Positions 45,594 through 53,809 of a DNA stretch of 64,000 nt are shown one piece after another (position 1 is the first letter of the stretch; each line of letters starts with the position of its first letter). The stretch spans positions 1 to 64,000 of the forward strand of contig NZ_JBHMFC010000074.1 in NCBI RefSeq assembly GCF_042427585.1, written 5' to 3'. Position numbers and translations under genes: made by a program. The notes under the pieces are model-generated. The model was not told where the DNA came from, ran no database searches, and was given only the letters and a program-made list of their open reading frames with translations. The DNA comes from Pseudalgibacter ostreae (lineage in GTDB: Bacteria; Bacteroidota; Bacteroidia; Flavobacteriales; Flavobacteriaceae).

Positions 45594-48068
45594 TTAAAAC
45601 TCCATCCACGTGAGTTGTTCCCAATTATCTTTTACAAATTCCTGTGGAACTCCTGGAGTTGATCTTCCATTTTCAATAATCTCTGTAATCTCCTTTTTTA
45701 GTTTGGTCACGACTTCAGGATACTCAAAATAGAGATTATTTGTTTCGGAAGGATCTTCTTCCATATTATAAAGCTCGTAGAGCGCTTCACCCGCTTTTGG
45801 ATTTACGATTACAGGTTTCAATGAGCCCCCCGAACCTCTTAACATATTCAATTTCCATTTGCCTTTTCGTATGGCAAAATGTCCCGTAAACGAATGATGA
45901 ATAACTGCTCTATCGGCATCATAACCTTTAGAATGGTCCTTTTGAAGCAAGGGATAGAGACTATAACTATCTTCTCCTGCATTATCAGGGAGTTTTGCCC
46001 CAACAATATCTGCTATGGTGGCTAGATAGTCGGTTTGACAGACCGGAGCATCAACAGTTGTTCCTGCATCAATCCCATTAGGCCACCGCATTAAAAAGGG
46101 AACACGATGGCCACCTTCGTAAATATCCCTTTTACCTCCCTTAAAATTCATAGAACTGTAATGCTGAAATGTATCGCGTTGATAAATGTAATTGCTTTCG
46201 GCACCATTATCAGAGGAAAAAATAACCAAGGTATTCTCTTCAAGTCCATTTGCTTTTAAAGCCTCTAAGACCTGACCAACGCGATAATCTGTTTCCTCCA
46301 TAAAATCGCCGTAATTGCCACAATTACTTCGCCCTTGAAAATCGGGATGTGTACTATGTGGTAGGTGCGGACTTGTTAATGGCAAGTACAAAAAGAAAGG
46401 TTTTCCAGACTTAGCCTCACTTGCAGCAGCATTGATATACGCCACTGCTTTATTTGCAAAAGTTTCCAGCACCAGTTCATCATTAAAGGAAGGTGCAACC
46501 TCAACATAGCCCTTAGCTTTTTCCTCTTGATATGGCGGTGTCATCCTATACGTGCGTGGGGTAACATCCATTTTCTTTTTAGTATATAATGTGGGAGGAT
46601 CTAAAACACGATCATTTTCCAGATATGTTAAAATTCCATAATTCATGGATGCTGCAATACCAAAAAAATAATCGAAGCCTTTTTCAATAGGGCCGTCTGT
46701 AAAAGGCTTCGACCAATCGCGGCCGCCTGTTTTGGAATCTCCTACAAACTCCATCTGAAGATGCCACTTACCAATCATCGCTGTACTGTATCCTTTATCT
46801 CTAAGCAAGGAAGCAATAGTCATTCGGTCCTTTTCGATTAAACACGGGCCATCTGCACGTAATACATTCTCTTTTAAGCTAGTTCTCCAGCTGTAACGCC
46901 CTGTTAGCAAACTATATCTAGAAGGTGTACAAACAGCATCACTACTATGTCCATCTGTAAAAACCACTCCCTCATTGGCTATTTTATCCATATGTGGTGT
47001 TTGAAATTTAGCATTCGGATTAAGAGCGCTTACATCACCATAACCTTGATCATCGGTATAAATAATAACCACATTAGGCCTTTGCTTAGCTGCCTTAATA
47101 TTTTTAACTTTTGATGCGAGCTTTTCTCCTTTCAAATGTGAAAGCATAAAATTGGCTGCATGATTATTTATCGAATCTATAGACGGGGATATATTGGAAC
47201 CGTGAAAACTATGTCCACCATTTTTAACAGTCAATAACTCGACATCTGCCTTTTTTTTCTTCGCCACCTCCATCATATAAGTAGCATTAATTATTGGCAA
47301 TGTGGTATCTTGATCCCCATGCAATAATAAAATAGGAGGACTGTTTTTTTCTAGTAATTCGGTTGGACTAAGCAGCCTAGCCAATTCGGGCTTATCACTT
47401 AGTGGCGCACCTAAAAGCCGTTCAAAAAGCGTCCCATCTTCAAAAATAGACCCAGGCCTTAAGTCGTTATGCACCAGTGATGTAAAAGGAAAATAAGACG
47501 CCACACATTTAAACTGTGGAGAAACCCCTGAGAGCCGATTATCTCCCTGAAAATCAGAATCCTTACCCAAAGCAGTTACCAAACTTAAATGCCCACCTGC
47601 CGAGCCTCCCCAAATTCCATAACGTTCTTCATCCAGCTGATACTTCTCCTTGTTTTTTAGGAGAAAACGAGCGGCATCCTTAGCATCTACAACAGCATCG
47701 TAAGCATTAGTATTACCACGCGCTAGCCTATATTGTATGGAAGCACATACCACACCATGATCCAGCAAGGTTCTCAAACTGCCTAAAAACGGTTTTTTCA
47801 AAATATTATACTTACTTCCACCAGCCCATCCTCCGCCGTGCACATGAAGCATCCACGGTTGTTTTTGCTGGACTCTTTCAGCATTCGGGTAGAAAATGGT
47901 CATATCTAATGTTACACCATCTACCGTTTTATAAACTACTGTTTCTATATGCTCAAATGTGTCGAGGATCTCTTGCTCCTCGGCTGTTTGTGCAAACACA
48001 ATCGATTGACAACCCAACATAAAAAAGAATAAACCTCTCTTTAACAAAAGCTCTATTTTGAACCTCAT
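45594..48068 (-). CDS. Fusion of alpha/beta-hydrolase esterase and S1 sulfatase
   Basis: 824 residues from the ATG at 48068 (chosen to start the signal peptide; a TTG at 48086 is also in frame). Residues ~30-315 are an esterase of the feruloyl/acetyl-esterase type: HGGGW oxyanion block, GGSAGG nucleophile (S156), HGDQD acid and GGHSF histidine (H286). Residues ~330-824 are a complete sulfatase: IYTDDQGYGD, CTPSR (C380) with LLTG, GKWHLQ and SSDNGAESN. One chain could therefore remove an acyl group and a sulfate from neighbouring positions. It lies between the frameshifted beta-helix gene and copy 6. Confidence 0.85.
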   Translation of the reverse strand: MRFKIELLLKRGLFFFMLGCQSIVFAQTAEEQEILDTFEHIETVVYKTVDGVTLDMTIFYPNAERVQQKQPWMLHVHGGGWAGGSKYNILKKPFLGSLRTLLDHGVVCASIQYRLARGNTNAYDAVVDAKDAARFLLKNKEKYQLDEERYGIWGGSAGGHLSLVTALGKDSDFQGDNRLSGVSPQFKCVASYFPFTSLVHNDLRPGSIFEDGTLFERLLGAPLSDKPELARLLSPTELLEKNSPPILLLHGDQDTTLPIINATYMMEVAKKKKADVELLTVKNGGHSFHGSNISPSIDSINNHAANFMLSHLKGEKLASKVKNIKAAKQRPNVVIIYTDDQGYGDVSALNPNAKFQTPHMDKIANEGVVFTDGHSSDAVCTPSRYSLLTGRYSWRTSLKENVLRADGPCLIEKDRMTIASLLRDKGYSTAMIGKWHLQMEFVGDSKTGGRDWSKPFTDGPIEKGFDYFFGIAASMNYGILTYLENDRVLDPPTLYTKKKMDVTPRTYRMTPPYQEEKAKGYVEVAPSFNDELVLETFANKAVAYINAAASEAKSGKPFFLYLPLTSPHLPHSTHPDFQGRSNCGNYGDFMEETDYRVGQVLEALKANGLEENTLVIFSSDNGAESNYIYQRDTFQHYSSMNFKGGKRDIYEGGHRVPFLMRWPNGIDAGTTVDAPVCQTDYLATIADIVGAKLPDNAGEDSYSLYPLLQKDHSKGYDADRAVIHHSFTGHFAIRKGKWKLNMLRGSGGSLKPVIVNPKAGEALYELYNMEEDPSETNNLYFEYPEVVTKLKKEITEIIENGRSTPGVPQEFVKDNWEQLTWMEF

Positions 48069-48130
48069 AAAATCACCCATATTCAACTTTTTACTTTAAA
48101 AAAAACTTAATAAAAAAACGTTTAAACTAT

Positions 48131-49483
48131 TTATTTTGAAATGTCTTCAACTTTACCTTTACTTTTAATTTGTGATTTTTTTGTTCCTGGCAATAGAAGG
48201 ACCTTAGCTTCTGTTTGATTATCTAACTGAATATTAGACGCCCTAACGCCTTCACCTTGATAATAAGCATATCCGTTTCTGGTTGACAATTCTATAGCAA
48301 ACACCTTAGGAACAAAAGAAACCTTAGATGTTTTTATATTCACCTTATGATTTGAACCATTTATCGCGGCGAGCAAAGTGTTATTCATTCCGTCTCTACT
48401 ATCCAGAATCTCAATATCCACAGAAGCATTTTTAGCACTGGTTTTCGTGATACAGAATGCCTCTGCATATTTAGCGTCGGCACTGCAATTAATAAGCACA
48501 TCGTCGTTGCCCACATTAAATCCAGCTGCTATGGTGTTGGTTACTTTACAGTTAATAACCGTATCTCCAATAGCATTCAATCCCGTACAAATACCACGTC
48601 TCATGTTTGTTACTGTACAATCTTTAATGGTGGTTGCCCCTGTAAGGACACCTGGAGATGTGTCTGGATAAATGCGAATACCATCCTCACTCATAGAGAA
48701 CATCTCTCCGGGCAAAAAAGTACCATCACTGGCCACCCGTGCCCCTTCAACATATCCGCCCTTTGCAGCTTTAAAATTTTTATCAAAAGCATAACCAGAG
48801 GTTTCCGCTAAAATGGCATCGGTAGTTCTTAATAAACCATCCACATGGCAATCTTCTATTAACGTATTTTGGGCACCTTGAACAAAAATAGCGTGTCCCA
48901 TAGCACGCATATGAACCTTACATCCTATAAGCTTCACACCGTTAGCAGGGTATCCAATCCTAATTCCATTCATTTTACGTACGTCGTTTCCACCTAAACC
49001 ATAAAAGCTACCATAGCCCCAAGGGTTTGAACCAGCAGTTCTTATTTCTGCATTTTTTAATGTTACATCCAACCCCACTAAATTGAATATTTTATTTTTA
49101 CTTTGGTGCCCGTACGAGGCTCCATAAGTTTCCACATAAGGCCCTTCCATAACGCTGTGCGCTCCTGACATTTCCAGTGCACAATACAAACTTTTTTCGC
49201 TATTTCCTCTAGCTAAGCTCGTATTGGCGAATAATTTGGTATCGACCATTAAGCGTACGCCATTTAAATCGTAATGACTATTGGTTCCAGACAACTCTAT
49301 AAAACGTGTACAAAAGGCTTTATCAATCTGGTACGGTCCGGGTTTGAGTCGAATGTTCACATTATCTTGAGCAGCATACCCCCTAAACTCGCTTATATTA
49401 TCCACTAAAATAAACCCATCGCTATCGAGTACTGGCTTACTATTATCTTCAGTAAGTTTAATAGCAGTTATGACGTGAGACAA
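48131..49483 (-). CDS. Beta-helix family protein (family copy 7), main part of a frameshifted gene
   Basis: The open frame runs from just past 49552 to 48131; the first start-like codon is a TTG at 49483, with no signal peptide. The beta-helix keeps the family blocks in divergent form: GSNPWGYGSFYGLGG, MGHAIFVQ, VDGLLRTTDAIL followed by AETSGYAFD, SEDGIRIY and TNMRRGI. All other copies have an export signal, so this one almost certainly belongs to the fragment at 49546-49932, which has the signal peptide and a small beta domain but ends in another frame. It is probably inactive in this strain, unless the frameshift is a sequence error. Confidence 0.65.
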   Translation of the reverse strand: MSHVITAIKLTEDNSKPVLDSDGFILVDNISEFRGYAAQDNVNIRLKPGPYQIDKAFCTRFIELSGTNSHYDLNGVRLMVDTKLFANTSLARGNSEKSLYCALEMSGAHSVMEGPYVETYGASYGHQSKNKIFNLVGLDVTLKNAEIRTAGSNPWGYGSFYGLGGNDVRKMNGIRIGYPANGVKLIGCKVHMRAMGHAIFVQGAQNTLIEDCHVDGLLRTTDAILAETSGYAFDKNFKAAKGGYVEGARVASDGTFLPGEMFSMSEDGIRIYPDTSPGVLTGATTIKDCTVTNMRRGICTGLNAIGDTVINCKVTNTIAAGFNVGNDDVLINCSADAKYAEAFCITKTSAKNASVDIEILDSRDGMNNTLLAAINGSNHKVNIKTSKVSFVPKVFAIELSTRNGYAYYQGEGVRASNIQLDNQTEAKVLLLPGTKKSQIKSKGKVEDISK

Positions 49484-49545
49484 ACCATTTACAACTGCAA
49501 CATTTTTATTTTTTTCAATTCTAAAAACAAGTTGCCCCCTTACTT

Positions 49546-49932
49546 TTAAATTTTAAGCGCCACTGTTTTGGGGGCTGTTCCCTTACCATCATATCGCCAT
49601 AATTCATTGGCCGCAGCATCTAAAAGCGTTATGGGCACAGAAGTGGCATCTCCCGTTTGAGCATAGTTAAATGTTACGGCCTTTACGGCTGTATCTAATT
49701 TGAGATGATAATACGCATACATATCTCCTGTAAGCGCACTTAGGGGGCTGGTTGTAAAGGTAAGACCACGCTGTGTTGTATGGGTTTTAAAAAACGTTTC
49801 AGCTTTAGAATCATTATAGCGGATGGTCCATTTTTCTGAAGTTTTGTTTTGAGCAAAAGATACAGTCGTGATTACTTGTACAAAAACAAGTAAAAAATAT
49901 AAGGGTCTGGTTTTTAAAATCTGTGTTTTCAT
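49546..49932 (-). pseudogene. Signal peptide and small beta domain, N-terminal fragment of copy 7
   Basis: 128 residues from the ATG at 49932: signal peptide ending VSFAQ, then ~100 residues of a beta-sandwich-like domain ending TVALKI and a TAA. A -1 shift within the A4T3A4 run at 49543-49554 would carry translation into the frame of the gene below, reading KVRGQLVFRIEKNKNV, a sensible continuation. This small domain has no counterpart in the other family copies and could be a carbohydrate-binding module. An upstream in-frame start at 49962 exists. Confidence 0.6.
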
Positions 49933-50070
49933 TGTTTTAATTTCTATTTGGACTTTTCTCATTCATGCATATCTGTTGCGGCTAAAAACGATCGGGGTTC
50001 TGCTGGGCTAAAAGAGAAGGGCTTAAAGCCTGTTCGTATTTCATCTTTAACTCAACTAAAACTTTTACAG

Positions 50071-52119
50071 TTATAGTTTCACGACCTTTCTTGTGATACT
50101 TTTTGAGGTATCATCAAGCTTTAAAAAATAAACCCCGCGATTTAATTGGGACACATCCAGTATGGTTTCTGAAAGGTTTTTAGGAGCTATTTCCATTACT
50201 TTCCTGCCATTAATATCATATAAAGCGATATTAATTTCATTATAATCCCAATGAATATTAGTTAAAGAAATAACCAGATTGTCCCGTACGGGGTTTGGAT
50301 ATAACCTTAAGGCACTACCCTTTGTATTCTTAACAGATAAAGACGCCTCGAACACCTCCACTTCGGCCAAGGACAAAGCACCGGTGCCATTCAATACTAT
50401 TTTTACAATTTGTCCCTGCACACCTCCAGCGTTTAAGGTTATGGCAGGATCTGGATAATTGGTAAATACTTTAGAAAACACTAGTTCTTCATTAGAATCT
50501 AGCACATAAACCGTAAAATCACTTAATCTAGCTTTACAACAATTATCGGTTCTATTAAAAATCTTGATTTCTCCAAGTGCTGTTTCCGATTGTAATGTGA
50601 CTTGCCACCAAGGATTGGCTTCTGAAAGGGTGTGCGATACAGAATTATTAACCCAAACCCCATCTGTATTGCCGTCGATTGCATTTGCCGCAAAGCCATC
50701 ACTGCTGCGGGACGACGATTGTGAAGCTGTTCCCAAAACAGCTAGATTTTCATAATTACAATTACTAAACATGGTATTTTGTGTACCATTATCCGTAATT
50801 GTACCACAAGATTGTCCCGAAATATTAGAACTATCTGAATGTAAGACTATAGGAAAGTTTGTTAGATTTTTAACAACAATATCTGTTGCTGAAAAATTAT
50901 TCTGCGACGCATTACTCCCGTTTAAAACCCTAAGTCCTTGTAAATCGCCAGAAACCATAATTTTCAAATTACTTGGAATAGTGGTGATATCACTTCTAAA
51001 AGTAAGATTGTGGTTTTTACCCCCTATATATGCTATTGCACCATGTCCGTTATAATACGCATCACTAGGCGGCAGAATGGTGATATCCGCTACGTATCCA
51101 TTATCGCTACCATATGTGTTTTTAAAAACAGGTCCATATATAGCATCTGCACCACAATTTACAACGGTACCGCTACCGATAGAGTAGCCGTTCTCGCTAC
51201 CTAAAACCGTACAGCCCTCTACATATTTTGTACCTGTAGCGTGTGCCAATGTGACACCAGTTCTAGCGTTTTTTATTGTGCAATTTAAAACGGTAGGATT
51301 ATCTGTTCCCCTTTCAATCTCTACGCCATCGATATAAGTGGTCCCGCCATTATAGGCACGGATTCCCCCCTCCTGTAAACTCATCATATAACCCGCAGGA
51401 AGCTTATAGCCCCAAGTGGTCATAAAACCTACATCAAAAGCAGGTCCAGATGTTTCCGCCAACATATCATCAGTAGTGCGCATCTCACCTTCCATATAAC
51501 ATCCTTCTATAATAGGGTAACTAGCCGCTTGCATAAAAACAATGTGACCATAAGCGCGTGAAATAACAGTAGTATTTTTAAGATGGTTGCGCAACCCTCG
51601 TATTAAAATCCCAGAATGTTTGCGATGTTTAATAACTGCCCCCCCCCCTTTACCAAAAGCATCCCCATAGCCATATGGATACGACCCACGTACCGTTACA
51701 TGAAACCCTTCAATTCTATTGTCTTTTCCATCCATGATGATGGCTTGTGCGGTTTTTTTGGGAGCTGTGCTTCCCACATCTACCATGGTTAGGTTTTTAA
51801 GAACATTGTTATTTCCCAGTATCTGTATTTCATTAACCGCTACCGAACCAAATAATGTAAACACATTAGTATCAATATTTATGGTAACTCCAGTAAAATC
51901 GTAAATACTATTAGAACCTTCAAAAAGCAACAAAGGATTGCTATATTTCCCTAACAACACATCTGATGTTGTTATATCATACACTCCAGGCGCTAATTTT
52001 ACCTCCACATTATCGTTACTTAAATGGGGTAATAATTCTGCTAATGAATTTACTATGATGGGTTGTGCCTGAATGGTATGAAGAGACAAAAAGGCCAAAA
52101 TAAAAAGGCCTGTTCGCAT
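50071..52119 (-). CDS. T9SS-secreted beta-helix family protein with F5/8C or F-type-lectin-like domain (family copy 8)
   Basis: 682 residues from the ATG at 52119 (a GTG at 52140 is in frame but precedes the signal peptide). Beta-helix (~20-455) with GSYPYGYG, KHRKHS, AYGHIVFMQ, MEGEMRTTDDML and QEGGIRAY (acidic EDG replaced by EGG). A discoidin/F-type-lectin-like module follows (~458-595): SQSSSRSSDGFAANAIDGN, SEANPWWQVTL, IFNRTDNCCKARL, resembling fucolectin (CBM47) domains. The C-terminus is a T9SS sorting tail (RLYPNPVRDNLVIS, ITRKVVKL end). It should work at the cell surface; the lectin-like module fits a fucose-containing glycan. It is the first gene of its unit, 77 bases below an operator. 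Confidence 0.75.
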   Translation of the reverse strand: MRTGLFILAFLSLHTIQAQPIIVNSLAELLPHLSNDNVEVKLAPGVYDITTSDVLLGKYSNPLLLFEGSNSIYDFTGVTINIDTNVFTLFGSVAVNEIQILGNNNVLKNLTMVDVGSTAPKKTAQAIIMDGKDNRIEGFHVTVRGSYPYGYGDAFGKGGGAVIKHRKHSGILIRGLRNHLKNTTVISRAYGHIVFMQAASYPIIEGCYMEGEMRTTDDMLAETSGPAFDVGFMTTWGYKLPAGYMMSLQEGGIRAYNGGTTYIDGVEIERGTDNPTVLNCTIKNARTGVTLAHATGTKYVEGCTVLGSENGYSIGSGTVVNCGADAIYGPVFKNTYGSDNGYVADITILPPSDAYYNGHGAIAYIGGKNHNLTFRSDITTIPSNLKIMVSGDLQGLRVLNGSNASQNNFSATDIVVKNLTNFPIVLHSDSSNISGQSCGTITDNGTQNTMFSNCNYENLAVLGTASQSSSRSSDGFAANAIDGNTDGVWVNNSVSHTLSEANPWWQVTLQSETALGEIKIFNRTDNCCKARLSDFTVYVLDSNEELVFSKVFTNYPDPAITLNAGGVQGQIVKIVLNGTGALSLAEVEVFEASLSVKNTKGSALRLYPNPVRDNLVISLTNIHWDYNEINIALYDINGRKVMEIAPKNLSETILDVSQLNRGVYFLKLDDTSKSITRKVVKL

Positions 52120-52195
52120 TAAAGCGTAGTTTTTTTCCACAGTGTATATCGTTTAGTTTAGTTTCACTAAAATACGACCTATGTGCAAATGTGTT

Positions 52196-52225
52196 TATAA
52201 ATTATGATGAAATAGCTATAACTTA
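52196..52225 (-). promoter_or_regulatory. Operator candidate: direct repeat with 21-bp period
   Basis: TATAAATTA at 52196 and TATAACTTA at 52217, spacer TGATGAAATAGC. It lies 77 bases before the ATG at 52119. Confidence 0.65.
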
Positions 52226-52348
52226 TAGCCTGTTTCCGTTAAAATTTATACATTAATCTGCCACAGCCATGGTTTTATGGGCTTCCTACAAAAAGTTTGT
52301 CGTTTATCAGATTCTTATAAATCAAATTAAAAAAACCGACTGGTATAA

Positions 52349-52389
52349 ATTTTTAAGAGAATGAATTAAAAATCCATTCTCTTAAAAAT
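52349..52389 (-). terminator. 15-bp hairpin after the FAD oxidoreductase gene
   Basis: A perfect 15-bp stem pairs 52349-52363 with 52375-52389 around an 11-base loop, 8 bases beyond the oxidoreductase stop. The stem itself is A/T-rich at its base, giving U-runs inside rather than after the stem. It probably closes the susC-to-oxidoreductase unit. Confidence 0.6.
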
Positions 52390-52396
52390 CACATCC

Positions 52397-53782
52397 TTAA
52401 TCGCCTAAATAAGCACCATCTTCTTTAAGCTTGGCTTCTAATTTTGAATACTCCAGTTTCTCTGGTGTGGTATGCTCCATAACAGACAAACCTGCCAATG
52501 TTCCTGCACCTTGGCCAATAGCCATGGCAATAGGCGTAACCCTTAAGCCTGCACTAGCGTGATGATCTGCACCAATAGCCCTACCAGAAAGCACTAAATT
52601 ATTTACCTCATTTACCAATAATGAATCTTTAGGAATATAATACGCTCCCTCATCTTTTAAATGCACTGTATCTGTGGTACCACCGTCTGGCGAATGCACA
52701 TCCAATGGATAACCACCCACGGCAATGGGCTCTTTAAAGCGTACCTCGTTTACTAAGTCTTCTGCACATAACACATATTTTGCGTGTGGATGTCGAGATT
52801 CTCTAATACCAATATGAGGTGCGGTACTTACAAAGGTTGCATTTTCGAAACCTGGCGCATACTTTCTTACAAAATTATAAATTTCAACACATTGCTTACG
52901 TCCCATAGTTTCGGCCTTACTTAAGTCGAACGGGTTTAAGGGGTTAAAACCTAATACACGAGAGGTGTTAAAAATAAACTCACCTTCCGTATTCGTTTCA
53001 AAAAACAACACGTTATCTCTAGGGATCGTAACTTCTCCTTTAGCTTTTGCTGCATTCCATAAATCATAAAAGCCCCATGTAGAAATACGTTTCGTGCGTT
53101 TTAAAACCTCAGCCCTATCCTCTGCTCTCTCATCGGCATCAAATTGATCCCAATTATTAATCATATACTCCCTAAGCTTTTCAGTATCGACATTACCAAC
53201 CTTAATATTAGTGGTCATGGGTTGCGATTTATTATCTTCTTTTCTACCTTCGGTAAATGGCACTCCAGAAAGTTTTACAATTTCACTATCGCCGCTGGCA
53301 TCTACAAAAACTTTTGCAGGAATTTCTTGAATTCCGCCTCTATTATGAATAAAAATAGATTTTATTTCTTTTCCTTCTTTCGAAATATCAATAAAACGGG
53401 TATGGTATAAAATTTCGGCTCCTGCTTCTATCACCATATCTTCCAGGGTTACTTTCAACATTTCAGCATCAAAAGGTGTTACCGTAGAACAATAGCCCGT
53501 GCCATCTAAAATATGTCCCGGGCTTGCCCCTTTCGCTACTAATCTACTAACCATCTCGTTTGGTGTACCAAAAACCAATTGCCGTCCTGCTTTATTGTGA
53601 AACGTCATCATGGGGCCAACGCCCATCGCTGTTAAAGACCCTCCTAAAAACCCGAATTGTTCTATTAATAAGGTTTTTGCCCCTGTTTTTGCCGACGCGA
53701 TTGCTGCATGGCTTCCTGATACGCCTCCCCCTACTACAATGACGTCGTATCCTTCTACTAATGTTGTTTTAAATGTTTTCAT
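52397..53782 (-). CDS. FAD-dependent oxidoreductase
   Basis: 461 residues without a signal peptide, so cytoplasmic. The N-terminus is a dinucleotide-binding fold (VIVVGGGVSGSHAAIASAKTG), followed by FGFLGGSLTAMG, a substrate region with DASGDSEIVKLSGVPF, and a C-terminal GRAIGADHHASAGLRVTPIAMAIGQ-type FAD block (shortened: GADHHASAGLR). This is the FAD_oxidored (PF12831) group found in many glycan-use loci, substrate unknown. It lies 27 bases after the symporter gene, suggesting it oxidises what the symporter imports. Confidence 0.78.
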   Translation of the reverse strand: MKTFKTTLVEGYDVIVVGGGVSGSHAAIASAKTGAKTLLIEQFGFLGGSLTAMGVGPMMTFHNKAGRQLVFGTPNEMVSRLVAKGASPGHILDGTGYCSTVTPFDAEMLKVTLEDMVIEAGAEILYHTRFIDISKEGKEIKSIFIHNRGGIQEIPAKVFVDASGDSEIVKLSGVPFTEGRKEDNKSQPMTTNIKVGNVDTEKLREYMINNWDQFDADERAEDRAEVLKRTKRISTWGFYDLWNAAKAKGEVTIPRDNVLFFETNTEGEFIFNTSRVLGFNPLNPFDLSKAETMGRKQCVEIYNFVRKYAPGFENATFVSTAPHIGIRESRHPHAKYVLCAEDLVNEVRFKEPIAVGGYPLDVHSPDGGTTDTVHLKDEGAYYIPKDSLLVNEVNNLVLSGRAIGADHHASAGLRVTPIAMAIGQGAGTLAGLSVMEHTTPEKLEYSKLEAKLKEDGAYLGD

Positions 53783-53809
53783 CTCTCTTTTTTTTCATAT
53801 TGAAACACC

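Noticed and set aside
49543..49554. Programmed -1 ribosomal frameshift between the two parts of copy 7
   Set aside because: No X-XXY-YYZ slippery heptamer is in the upstream reading frame, and no clear downstream structure was seen; mutation or sequence error is simpler.
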